Assembly (NCBI GenBank): GCA_937896705.1
Contig: CALBOC010000357.1
Span: forward strand, 1-20,736
Direction of reading: 5' to 3'
DNA from: an uncultured Micrococcaceae bacterium
GTDB lineage: Bacteria > Actinomycetota > Actinomycetes > Actinomycetales > Micrococcaceae
DNA length: 20,736 nucleotides
Shown here: positions 1-7,180 of the stretch, in pieces
Layout of the letters: each line of letters opens with the position of its first letter
Position numbering within the stretch: the stretch's first letter is position 1
Translations under genes and position numbers: made by a program
Notes under the pieces: model-generated
What the model saw: only the letters and a program-made list of their open reading frames with translations
Databases searched by the model: none
Told to the model about the DNA's origin: nothing

Positions 1-584
1 CCAGAACCTTCCAGGTCTCCGGTGCCGGGTACTGGCATGCTCACCGGGATGGTCCAGCGACCCTCGTGGATGCCGTTATGCGGGCGGCCGATGTCCAGCC
101 GGGTCAGGTGATCGCCGATCTGTATGGTGGTGCGGGCTTGTACTCTCGCTATCTTGCAGAGGCTACTGGCCCAACTGGCACGGTTTTGAGCGTAGATGCT
201 TCGCCTGTTGCCAGCGACACAGCGCACCACAACCTGCAGGATCTCCCCCAGGTCACCGTGCTCAATGACAAAGTCAACCGCATTCTGACCAGCTGGCTGC
301 TTATCCCCGAGGCCGACGTGACCGAAGGCGGACTCAATAATCGGCACGTCGATACCGTGGTGGTGCACCCGTCGCGGGTGGGAATCGGCAAGACCGTACT
401 GAAAGCACTCGACCAGTTGCGCCCCGGCAAAATTGTCTACGTTTCAGGGAATCCGGTGGCACTGGCCAGAGATACCCGGGTCCTCGACACATGCGGTTGG
501 AACCTCGAAGCCACCGAGGCCTTTGATTTGGCACCGGAGACTCAGCGGCTAGATTCGGTCAGCGTTTTTCGTCGGCCCGTATAG
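1..584 (+). CDS. TrmA/RlmD-like class I SAM-dependent RNA methyltransferase, 3' part, catalytic residues altered
   Basis: The reading frame is open from position 3 to the TAG at 582-584, so the gene starts left of the window. The visible part is the Rossmann methyltransferase domain of the TrmA/RlmCD family, which makes 5-methyluridine in tRNA or rRNA. The SAM-binding motif reads DLYGGAGLYSRYL, and the end LDSVSVFRRP matches the family C-terminus. Several active-site positions differ from the family as I know it. The usual DPPR is HPSR (366-377). The nucleophilic Cys of the S/A-C-N/D-P motif is Gly (GGG, 447-449, in VSGNPVALARD). The Gln of the FWQVH-type motif appears as His (GYWHAH). The general-base Glu near the C-terminus appears as Asp (RLDSV). 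The SAM fold looks intact, so this may bind SAM or RNA without the standard catalysis. Family assignment is firm; activity is doubtful. Confidence 0.85.
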   Translation, partial: RTFQVSGAGYWHAHRDGPATLVDAVMRAADVQPGQVIADLYGGAGLYSRYLAEATGPTGTVLSVDASPVASDTAHHNLQDLPQVTVLNDKVNRILTSWLLIPEADVTEGGLNNRHVDTVVVHPSRVGIGKTVLKALDQLRPGKIVYVSGNPVALARDTRVLDTCGWNLEATEAFDLAPETQRLDSVSVFRRPV

Positions 585-673
585 GGCTCGCGAGCGCTGA
601 CAACGCTTCGAAGTTCCCTGTATCTACCCCTGGATTTCGACTATTCTGAGATCAACTTCAGGGGGTGGGTATC

Positions 674-1990
674 GTGGCCCAAACAGAAGATTCCGCCGTG
701 GTGGGTTTTACCGAAGCGCAGCTCCAAGAACCCAAGGTGCGCCCTCGCTGGAACAAGATTGGCCCAGGTATCGTTGCTGCGGCCACCGGTGTCGGCGCAG
801 CGGATCTCGTCGCGACACTAACTGCTGGTTCGCGCTATGGCTACATGCTGGTGTGGGCCGTCATTGTGGGCGTGTTAATGAAGATCCTGCTCGTCGAAGG
901 TGTCGGCCGCTACTACTTGTCCACCGGCAAAACGATCTTCCAGGGTTGGCGGACACTCGGCTCCTGGACCAGCTGGTATTTCGGTCCCTACATCGTCATC
1001 TGGGGCATCGTCTACGGTGCCACCGCAATGAGTTCGACCGCGCTACCGTTGGCGGCATTGTTCCCTGCGGTTGATTTGAAGGTCTTTGCGATCGCCGCCG
1101 GATTACTCGGGCTCGTGTTGGTGTGGCTTGATCGATACCAGCTCATCGAAAAACTGATGATGATCCTGATTGGCATCATGTTCGTGACCGTCGTGCTCTC
1201 AGCGGCCTTAGCCCTCCCGAACCTGCCTGAGATTCTGGCCGGACTGATACCACGACTGCCCAGTGAAGAAGACGGGATGTTTTACGTCCTAGCACTGGCC
1301 GGCGGGGTCGGTGGCACGATCACGTTAGCCGCCTACGGATACTGGCTTCGCGAAAAAGGGTGGAATAAACCTAAATGGCTCCGCGTCATGCGCTTCGACA
1401 ACGCTACCGCCTATATCCTCACCGGGATCTTTGTCTTCGCCACGCTGATCATGGGCGCAGAGCTTCTGTATACGGCCGGGATCGCTATCTCGGCAGGTGA
1501 TGAAGGACTGCTTGATGTCTCGACCGTGTTGGCTGACCGGTATGGGCAAGCCTGGTCGGTCGTGTTCCTCCTCGGATTCTTCGCCGCGTCATTCTCTTCG
1601 CTGCTGGGTGTCTGGCACGGTGTGTCATTGATGTTCGCAGATTTTTGGACCAATTTCCGACGCCCCGCCGACGAACTGGATCAGGATAAAGCTCCAACGC
1701 TGAAATCGAAACCGGCCCGGTTCTATCTGCTCATGGTCACGTTTCCGACCATGGCGTTGTTATTCTTCGACCAACCGATCTTTTTGATTCTGCTTTATGG
1801 CACCCTCGGTGCGTTGTTCATGCCGTTTCTGGCCATCACATTGTTGTTTCTAAACAACCAGAAGCGCTACGTGCCATCCCAGTACCGTAATCGGTGGTTC
1901 CAAAATGTGTTCCTGAGCATCACCGCAGGTGTCTTCGTCGCCGTGGGCGTCTACGAGCTCTACGAAGCACTCGCACCGCTCTTGAGCTGA
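674..1990 (+). CDS. Nramp-like divalent metal transporter of a divergent subgroup
   Basis: About 438 residues with roughly 11 hydrophobic segments in the Nramp (SLC11/LeuT-fold) pattern. These proteins carry divalent metal ions across the inner membrane. TM1 reads IGPGIVAAATGVGAADLVA. Aligned on the following GSRYGY..VW block, the canonical metal-binding DPGN becomes GAAD (residues ~41-44). In TM6 the canonical MPH is missing and the segment reads GGVGGTITLAAYGYW (~210-224). I recall many actinobacterial homologs with a similar TGVGA-D signature, so this is probably a subfamily trait rather than decay, and the transported ion is uncertain. I chose the GTG at 674 because the AGGGGG at 660-665 is then a well-spaced ribosome binding site. 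The GTG at 665 would overlap that site. A TATTCT at 642-647 could be the -10 box, with no good -35. Confidence 0.85.
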   Translation: MAQTEDSAVVGFTEAQLQEPKVRPRWNKIGPGIVAAATGVGAADLVATLTAGSRYGYMLVWAVIVGVLMKILLVEGVGRYYLSTGKTIFQGWRTLGSWTSWYFGPYIVIWGIVYGATAMSSTALPLAALFPAVDLKVFAIAAGLLGLVLVWLDRYQLIEKLMMILIGIMFVTVVLSAALALPNLPEILAGLIPRLPSEEDGMFYVLALAGGVGGTITLAAYGYWLREKGWNKPKWLRVMRFDNATAYILTGIFVFATLIMGAELLYTAGIAISAGDEGLLDVSTVLADRYGQAWSVVFLLGFFAASFSSLLGVWHGVSLMFADFWTNFRRPADELDQDKAPTLKSKPARFYLLMVTFPTMALLFFDQPIFLILLYGTLGALFMPFLAITLLFLNNQKRYVPSQYRNRWFQNVFLSITAGVFVAVGVYELYEALAPLLS

Positions 1991-2089
1991 AGTGTGCTGG
2001 CGCTGTTCGCAACGTGCCAACGGTTGAACAACCTGACTCCGCCTCGTCGTGACCTGGCGGGACGTTTTAATAGGGTGCACGGGAAACTA

Positions 2090-2118
2090 TTTCCGACCGC
2101 GCGCAAAAACACTACACT
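2090..2118 (+). promoter_or_regulatory. Possible promoter of the VOC gene
   Basis: TACACT at 2113-2118 resembles a -10 box, with TTTCCG 17 bp upstream at 2090-2095 as a weak -35. Transcription would start near 2125, leaving a leader of about 30 nt. TACACT also stands just upstream of two other gene starts in this window (7360 and, on the minus strand, 19165-19170). Confidence 0.35.
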
Positions 2119-2153
2119 GTGGCCCGACACCACATTGCGAGCTAGGAGACATC

Positions 2154-2576
2154 ATGTCCAGATCATTAGCCACCTACATTGCCCTGCCCGGCACGACCGC
2201 AGAAGCGATGGAACACTGGCACGAGGTGTTCGGCGGCCAACTCGAAATCCTGCGCTATGGCGACACTCCCATGGATGACATGCCGTTTGAACCCGACCCG
2301 GAAGCGGTCGCCCACGCCACGCTGATCCTGCCCGTCGGCATTATTGCCGGTGGAGATGCCATGGATGACGAGCGTGATTACCCGGTTCAGGGTACGGCGT
2401 ATTCACTGCTGTATACCACCAGCACCCCCGATGAGGCGCGCGGCTATATTGAACAACTCGTCGACGGTGGCGGTTCAGTGGGCATGCCATTTGAACAGGC
2501 ACCCTGGGGTAGCTGGTACGGCCAGGTCTTTGACCGTTTCGGCGTGATGTGGGCCTTCTCCTGCGAGGACGAATAA
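2154..2576 (+). CDS. VOC superfamily, PhnB/glyoxalase-like protein
   Basis: A 140-residue protein of the vicinal-oxygen-chelate fold, closest in look to the PhnB-like (old name 3-demethylubiquinone-9 3-methyltransferase) group. The typical opening is present: LATYIALPGTTAEAMEHWHEVFGG, the segment in which a helix follows beta strand 1. The end is also typical: APWGSWYGQVFDRFGVMWAFS. Many members bind a metal or small molecule, and the role is rarely known. The ATG at 2154 is preferred because AGGAG (2144-2148) lies just upstream and the homologous fold begins right there. An in-frame start at 2049 would add 35 residues unlike the family. The gene converges with the AI-2E family gene, with one base between stop codons. 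No substrate can be inferred from the neighbours. Confidence 0.85.
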   Translation: MSRSLATYIALPGTTAEAMEHWHEVFGGQLEILRYGDTPMDDMPFEPDPEAVAHATLILPVGIIAGGDAMDDERDYPVQGTAYSLLYTTSTPDEARGYIEQLVDGGGSVGMPFEQAPWGSWYGQVFDRFGVMWAFSCEDE

Positions 2577-2577
2577 C

Positions 2578-3864
2578 TTAATCGTCGGAGACCGGCTCTT
2601 CAGCCAAGGAAACCTTGTCCTCCTTCTTGGCTGCTTTGGCCGCCTGCTGCTCCTGCTTGCGTTGCTCAAGTTCGCGCTCGCGTGCCGCACCAACGGCCTG
2701 GATCTGTTCTTCAGCCCGATCGACGGGGTCGACGTGTAAGGGTTCGTCGCGTCCGGTCCAGACTTTAATGATGCTCCAGGCCACAGCGACCAGCGGCACG
2801 GCCAAGACCGCCCCGATGATCCCGGCCAACACGGTCCCTGCGGTGAGTGCCATCAGCACGACCAGTGCGTGTAAGTTCAGCGTCTGGGCCATGACGACCG
2901 GTTGTAAGAAGTTGCCTTCCAGTTGGTTGACCAGAATCACCGCTGCCAACACAATTAGTGCGACCACTGGCCCGTTTGTCACGAGCGCTACCAGCGTGGC
3001 GAGGATACCAGCCACGGTGGCACCGACGATTGGGATAAAGGCACCCAGGAACACGACGACACCCAGTGGGATGGCCAGCGGTACCTGCAGTATCAGCAGT
3101 GCCAGGGTGATCCCGATTGCATCCACTGCTGCCACGATGGCGGTGCCGCGGATGTAACCGCCAAAGGTTTGAAGTGCCCGATCCCCCGAAGCAATCCATT
3201 GGGCGCGGAAATGTTCGGGGGTCCAGGAGACGAAGAATGCCCAGATCCGGTCGCCATCTTTGAGCAGAAAGAACAAAATCACCAAGAATAAGACCAATCC
3301 GGTGATGAAAGTTCCCGCGGCGCCAATGGTCACCAGGGCACCCGTGCCGAATTCTTCGGAAGTTAAAAACCCGGTGACCGTCTCAATGGCTGCATCAATT
3401 TGGGACTGGTCAATGGTCAGCCCCAGCTGGCTCATGAGGCTTTCAGCCCCCTCGCGCAGCTGGTTGAAACCTTGTACGGCCTGTTCGACTAGGGTTTCCC
3501 ACTCATTTATGACCGCAAAGACCAGGCCCGTACCGACCCCGCCCAGGACGAGAAGCGAACCCAGGAAGACCGTCCATGCCGCCAAAATATTGGACATCAC
3601 CCGACGGCACAACCGCACCACCGGCCAGAGTGCACAGGCCAGGATAATAGCGATGAGTGTTGGGATTACGACCACGGTGAGGTTCAACAGCGCGAGCACC
3701 ACAAATGCGACAACCGTGCCGATTATCAGCAGCTGTAACGCTCGGATACCCAACCGCCCCATGGTGTCGGTCCATAGGTGCGAAAGTGTCCATCGTGGTC
3801 GATTCTGTCGCGATTCGCGAAGTTCATCCAGGGTGTTTGCCACGGGGCGCCTCCAGGCTGACAT
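2578..3864 (-). CDS. AI-2E family (PerM-type) membrane protein
   Basis: A 428-residue integral membrane protein of the AI-2E transporter family (Pfam PF01594). Hydrophobic segments begin around residue 42 (ALQLLIIGTVVAFVVLALLN) and the family core follows: FFLLKDGDRIWAFF, then GTAIVAAVDAIGITLALLIL, PLGVVVFLGAFIPIVGATVAG and NQLEGNFLQPVVMAQTLNLH. Members are reported as exporters of autoinducer-2 or as Na+/H+ antiporters, and function cannot be chosen from sequence. The last ~50 residues are charged and cytoplasmic-looking, rich in Glu, Lys and Gln with a KKEDK stretch. The ATG at 3864 has no obvious ribosome binding site. A TATCCT (complement of 3885-3890) could be a -10 box. The gene is divergent from the manganese uptake operon. 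Confidence 0.9.
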   Translation of the reverse strand: MSAWRRPVANTLDELRESRQNRPRWTLSHLWTDTMGRLGIRALQLLIIGTVVAFVVLALLNLTVVVIPTLIAIILACALWPVVRLCRRVMSNILAAWTVFLGSLLVLGGVGTGLVFAVINEWETLVEQAVQGFNQLREGAESLMSQLGLTIDQSQIDAAIETVTGFLTSEEFGTGALVTIGAAGTFITGLVLFLVILFFLLKDGDRIWAFFVSWTPEHFRAQWIASGDRALQTFGGYIRGTAIVAAVDAIGITLALLILQVPLAIPLGVVVFLGAFIPIVGATVAGILATLVALVTNGPVVALIVLAAVILVNQLEGNFLQPVVMAQTLNLHALVVLMALTAGTVLAGIIGAVLAVPLVAVAWSIIKVWTGRDEPLHVDPVDRAEEQIQAVGAARERELEQRKQEQQAAKAAKKEDKVSLAEEPVSDD

Positions 3865-3883
3865 AGGGCAGGTGCTGCTGTCT

Positions 3884-3904
3884 CAGGATACCCCTGCGAT
3901 CCTG
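3884..3904. repeat. Inverted repeat CAGGAT-N9-ATCCTG
   Basis: Perfect 6-bp arms at 3884-3889 and 3899-3904, located 20-40 bp upstream of the AI-2E family gene start and overlapping its possible -10 box. It could be an operator or chance. Confidence 0.3.
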
Positions 3905-3955
3905 GAACCGGAAGTCTCCTTTGTGCACCTCATCTAATGATTCGGCTACCCATAT

Positions 3956-3984
3956 TTGAAAGTTCGTCTCGTCGAACATATGAT
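3956..3984 (+). promoter_or_regulatory. Strong sigma70-type promoter of the metal uptake operon
   Basis: TTGAAA at 3956-3961 and TATGAT at 3979-3984 are separated by exactly 17 bp. Each hexamer matches the sigma70/SigA consensus at five of six positions. Transcription should begin near 3990, leaving a leader of about 130 nt before the GTG at 4121. Confidence 0.75.
3961..3978 (+). promoter_or_regulatory. Putative MntR-type operator inside the promoter spacer
   Basis: AGTTCGTCTCGTCGAACA is an imperfect 18-bp inverted repeat with GTTCG and CGAAC arms. It occupies the spacer between the -35 and -10 boxes, where a bound repressor would block RNA polymerase. From memory, the Corynebacterium glutamicum MntR site is TGTTCAATGCGTTGAACA. 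The two agree in length, arm spacing and 12 of 18 positions, including the GTTC and GAACA ends. The downstream genes look like a Mn importer, which fits. No mntR gene is visible in the window. Confidence 0.6.
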
Positions 3985-4120
3985 CGAGACCAAATCGTTC
4001 GGCAAGGTTTCAAGTCATGCCGCGTCGATTAGTACGCCGTTGCGCGCTGCCTGCCTAAGATGCGATGTACCGGTACTACAGCGTGTGGCCACCGCCACGC
4101 CCGATGTGAAAGGCCCAACC

Positions 4121-4852
4121 GTGACCACTGACGTGTTGACGATCGACAATTTGCACGTGTCGTATCGCGGTGTCAAGGCCGTCGACGGCCTCACGGTTTC
4201 GGTGCCTGCCGGGACGATGACGTGCATTGTCGGACCCAACGGCTCAGGAAAATCAACGACGTTGAAGGCCGCGTTAGGATTGGTCGAATCCGCGCACGGG
4301 CGGATCCGGTTTTTTGGTCAGCGCGTCGACAAAGTGCGAAGTCGCCTGGCCTATGTCCCCCAGCGCTCCAACACCGACTGGGATTTCCCAATCAATGTGT
4401 TCGACACGGTCCTATTAGGCACCTATCCCAAGCTTCGGGTCTTTCAGCGCCCCGGCACCGTCGAACGTGAAGTCGCCCGACGTGCGCTCAGACGAGTGCA
4501 CATGGAAGATTTCGCCGATCGTCAGGTGGCTGATCTCTCGGGCGGGCAACAACAACGGGTCTTCATTGCCCGCGCCCTGGCCCAACAAGCCGACATCCTG
4601 CTGCTTGATGAACCGCTCATGGGCATCGATGCCGCAAGCGAAGCCAACATTATCGAGATTCTGACTGAGTTGTGCCGAGCCGGCAAAACCGTGGTCATGG
4701 TGCACCATGACCTATCGAATATTGAGCAGTATTTTGATTACATCATCATGTTGAACCAACGGTTGATCGCCCAGGGACCCGTCGACGAACAGCTCACCGC
4801 TGAACACCTGACGGCGACATTTGGCGCAAACCTGTTGGGACGTCCGGAGTAA
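4121..4852 (+). CDS. Manganese (Mn/Zn/Fe-type) ABC transporter ATP-binding protein
   Basis: A 243-residue ATPase that powers metal import with the permease and lipoprotein encoded next to it. Walker A GPNGSGKST is at residues 38-46, the signature LSGGQQQR at ~139-146, Walker B ILLLDEP at ~158, and the switch His lies in MVHHD. The sequence resembles the MntB/ZnuC/TroB family, including YVPQRSNTDWDFPI around the Q-loop. The open frame extends upstream to 3956, but that stretch contains the promoter and does not look like protein. I therefore chose GTG 4121, which has GAAAGG (about 4108-4113) as ribosome binding site and is followed directly by the normal ABC start TTDVLTIDNLHVSY. The next gene starts four bases after its stop, so the two are translated together. 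Confidence 0.9.
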   Translation: MTTDVLTIDNLHVSYRGVKAVDGLTVSVPAGTMTCIVGPNGSGKSTTLKAALGLVESAHGRIRFFGQRVDKVRSRLAYVPQRSNTDWDFPINVFDTVLLGTYPKLRVFQRPGTVEREVARRALRRVHMEDFADRQVADLSGGQQQRVFIARALAQQADILLLDEPLMGIDAASEANIIEILTELCRAGKTVVMVHHDLSNIEQYFDYIIMLNQRLIAQGPVDEQLTAEHLTATFGANLLGRPE

Positions 4853-4855
4853 CCC

Positions 4856-5746
4856 GTGGAATTTTTCACCGACCTGATTCACTACCCGCACCTGACCCGC
4901 GCGGCAATCACCGCGATGGTCATCGGTATCGTATCCGGAGTCGTCGGGTCCCTGATTATTCTGCGTGGCCTGTCGCTGATGGGAGATGCGATCTCGCACG
5001 CGGTGATGCCCGGGATCGCTGTTTCGTTCTTTTTTGGCGCCAACATTTTTATCGGCGCGCTCATCTCGGGGCTGCTCGCAGCCGCCGGGATCGGCTTTGT
5101 CAATGCCAACACGCGACTCAAACGCGACACCTCGATCGGCATCGTCTTTACCGCTTTCCTGGCCGCCGGGGTGATTCTGCTGGCCCGCACCGAATCCTCG
5201 GTCTCGCTGCAATCCATTTTATTCGGGGATGTGCTGGCCACCCGGGCCACGGACATGTGGCAGTCCATTACCATCGCGGTGGTCATCACGATTCTGGTGG
5301 TGTTGTTTTATAAACAACTGCAAATCACCACCATGGACGCTGAAATCGCCAAGGCCTACGGTTTCCCAACGCGCACCATTAACTACGCGGTCCTGATCGC
5401 CTTGGCGGTCGTGACCGTTTCCGCTGTCCAAACCGTCGGCGTCATCCTTGTGGTCGCGATGCTCGTCACACCGGCCGCAACAGCCTTTTTACTATCCAAG
5501 AAGTTTTCCACGATGATGTGGCTGGCAGCGTTGTTCGGGATGTTCTCCTCAATTGCGGGGCTGTATTTCAGCTATACCTTCGAATTGCAATCCGGACCGG
5601 CCATCGTCCTAGTTGCCTTCGGCCTGTTCGTGCTGGCGTTTTTCTTTAGTCCTTCCCAAGGCTTCCTGTGGACGCAAGCCCATAAACGTCGCGAACGTCG
5701 GCTCATTGCTATCCACCCCGATTCCAAGGAGCGCTCACGCCTATGA
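4856..5746 (+). CDS. Manganese (Mn/Zn-type) ABC transporter permease, ABC-3 family
   Basis: A 296-residue membrane permease of the MntC/ZnuB/TroC type (ABC-3 family). It has about eight or nine hydrophobic segments and the family block LSLMGDAISHAVMPGIAV near residue 38, followed by SLQSILFGDVL and KQLQITTMDAEIAKAYG. It forms the channel through which the metal delivered by the lipoprotein passes. Translation starts at GTG 4856 with GGAG at 4845-4848 as ribosome binding site. The stop overlaps the ATG of the next gene (ATGA at 5743-5746), which indicates tight translational coupling. The C-terminus is basic (HKRRERR) and likely cytoplasmic. A single permease gene is present, so the transporter would use a homodimer. 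Confidence 0.9.
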   Translation: MEFFTDLIHYPHLTRAAITAMVIGIVSGVVGSLIILRGLSLMGDAISHAVMPGIAVSFFFGANIFIGALISGLLAAAGIGFVNANTRLKRDTSIGIVFTAFLAAGVILLARTESSVSLQSILFGDVLATRATDMWQSITIAVVITILVVLFYKQLQITTMDAEIAKAYGFPTRTINYAVLIALAVVTVSAVQTVGVILVVAMLVTPAATAFLLSKKFSTMMWLAALFGMFSSIAGLYFSYTFELQSGPAIVLVAFGLFVLAFFFSPSQGFLWTQAHKRRERRLIAIHPDSKERSRL

Positions 5747-6669
5747 CTAGAACTCGAACCGCTACGCTTGCTGCGCTCGGCGCGCTCGTCTTGGCCGGCT
5801 GCGGAGACGCCGATCCCGCAGACACCAACGGGGCAGACACCGTCCAAGCCGTGGCAACTTTTACGATACTTACAGACATCGTCGAGGAGATCGGTGGAGA
5901 ACACGTCGAGGTGCACAACCTCGTCCCGGTGGGTCAAGATCCCCACGAATATGAGTCCCGCCCGGCAGACACCACCGCGCTGTCGGATGCCGACGTGTTC
6001 TTTGTCAACGGTCTGAATCTGGAAGGCGGTGAACAGGGCTGGGCCGCACGAATGGCTGACTCTGTGGAGCTCACCGAAGAGCAGCAAATTGTCACGACCG
6101 AGGGGGTCGAACCGCTGTATTTGACCGAAGGGGTCGAAGACTCCGTGAACCCCCATGCCTTCCTGGATCCCAACGTGGGCATTATCATGGCTGAAAACGT
6201 AGCCGCCGGATTAGTTGAAACCGATCCGGATAACGCGGAGGCATATGAACAGAACCTGTCCGAATACGTTGCCAAGCTCAACGCCCTCCACGAGCAGTAC
6301 CAACAACAGATCGGCGACCTCGAGGAAGATCGCCGCATTCTGGTGACGTCCGAACGCGCGTTCCAGTATGTTGCCGACCGATATGATCTGCTCGAAGGCT
6401 ACATTTGGGCGGTGGATACCGATGACATCGGCACCCCAGATCAGATCATTTCGCTCATTGACTTTGTTGAAGAACACCAACCACCCGCACTATTTCTCGA
6501 GTCCAACGTGACCCCGGCGCCGATGGAAACGGTCTCCGACGACACCGGAGTAGAGATTCACGCGATTCTCTACTCCGATGAACTCGCACCCGAAGGTGAA
6601 CCCGGCGACACCTATGTGGGTATGCTCGAAGAAAACCTCAGCAGAATAGCCGACGGACTGCAGCAGTAG
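5743..6669 (+). CDS. Manganese-type ABC transporter solute-binding lipoprotein (TroA/MntA-like, cluster A-I)
   Basis: A 308-residue lipoprotein. The signal ends in LVLAGC, giving a lipid-anchored Cys20 after signal peptidase II cleavage. The mature part is a ZnuA/TroA-fold metal receptor. Four candidate metal ligands are visible: His in PHEYE, His in NPHAFLDP, Glu in TSERAFQYVADRY and Asp in ILYSDEL. A His-His-Glu-Asp set, and no His-rich loop, is typical of Mn (or Fe) receptors rather than the three-His zinc type. The order ATPase, permease, receptor is like Synechocystis MntABC. The gene overlaps the permease by four bases, and the thiol peroxidase gene starts 19 bp after its stop. Metal specificity is inferred from the ligands and from the MntR-like operator. 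Confidence 0.88.
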   Translation: MTRTRTATLAALGALVLAGCGDADPADTNGADTVQAVATFTILTDIVEEIGGEHVEVHNLVPVGQDPHEYESRPADTTALSDADVFFVNGLNLEGGEQGWAARMADSVELTEEQQIVTTEGVEPLYLTEGVEDSVNPHAFLDPNVGIIMAENVAAGLVETDPDNAEAYEQNLSEYVAKLNALHEQYQQQIGDLEEDRRILVTSERAFQYVADRYDLLEGYIWAVDTDDIGTPDQIISLIDFVEEHQPPALFLESNVTPAPMETVSDDTGVEIHAILYSDELAPEGEPGDTYVGMLEENLSRIADGLQQ

Positions 6670-6688
6670 TCCAAGAAAGGAATCTCCT

Positions 6689-7165
6689 ATGACCAACCGC
6701 CTCACACCCGGTGACACCGCCCCCGATTTCTCCTTACCCGATGCCACCGGCAACACCGTGTCGCTATCCGATTATGCCGGCCAGAAAGTCATCGTCTACT
6801 TTTACCCCAAGGCCATGACCCCGGGCTGCACCACCCAGGCCTGCGATTTCCGCGACCGCATGGAGCGCTTCACCGCCGATGGCTACACCGTCATCGGCAT
6901 CTCCCCCGACGCAGTCAAAAGCCTGGATAAGTTCACCGAACAAGAGGCTCTCAACTTCCCGGTGTTGGCCGATGAGGACCACAAAGTGGCCGAAGCTTAC
7001 GGCGCTTGGGGCGAGAAGAAAAACTACGGCAAAGTCTACGAAGGCCTGATCCGCTCGACGATTGTCATTGATGAAGAGGGCAAAGTCAGCGAGGCTCAGT
7101 ACAATGTCAAAGCCAAGGGCCACGTCGATAAACTCCGTCGTGATTTGGGCTTAGAAGCCGCCTAA
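6689..7165 (+). CDS. bcp: Thioredoxin-dependent thiol peroxidase (Bcp/PrxQ)
   Basis: A 158-residue peroxiredoxin of the Bcp/PrxQ group, which reduces hydrogen peroxide and organic hydroperoxides with electrons from thioredoxin. The active-site block is YFYPKAMTPGCTTQACDFRD. Peroxidatic Cys47 and the resolving Cys52 five residues later are both present. The protein is complete: DTAPDFSLPD at the start, a SDYAGQKVIVYFYP strand, and GLIRSTIVIDEEGK later. The ATG at 6689 has AAGGA as ribosome binding site, and the gene begins 19 bp after the Mn-binding lipoprotein gene without a visible terminator between. It is probably transcribed with the uptake operon, which would link Mn supply and peroxide defence. 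Confidence 0.92.
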   Translation: MTNRLTPGDTAPDFSLPDATGNTVSLSDYAGQKVIVYFYPKAMTPGCTTQACDFRDRMERFTADGYTVIGISPDAVKSLDKFTEQEALNFPVLADEDHKVAEAYGAWGEKKNYGKVYEGLIRSTIVIDEEGKVSEAQYNVKAKGHVDKLRRDLGLEAA

Positions 7166-7180
7166 CGGATCAATTAGGTA

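Noticed and set aside
3260..3937. 225-residue plus-strand frame opposite the AI-2E family gene
   Set aside because: Low-complexity Ser/Thr/Arg-rich composition typical of antisense frames; the minus-strand gene is clearly the real one.
3956..4120. N-terminal extension of the ATP-binding protein to TTG 3956
   Set aside because: The first codons coincide with the -35 box and operator, the added residues do not resemble ABC ATPases, and GTG 4121 has a good binding site.
3985..4120. yybP-ykoY manganese riboswitch in the leader
   Set aside because: I looked for the conserved loop sequences of this riboswitch and did not find them by eye.
5572..6156. 194-residue minus-strand frame across the permease and lipoprotein genes
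   Set aside because: It spans the junction of two well-supported plus-strand genes and has no family features.
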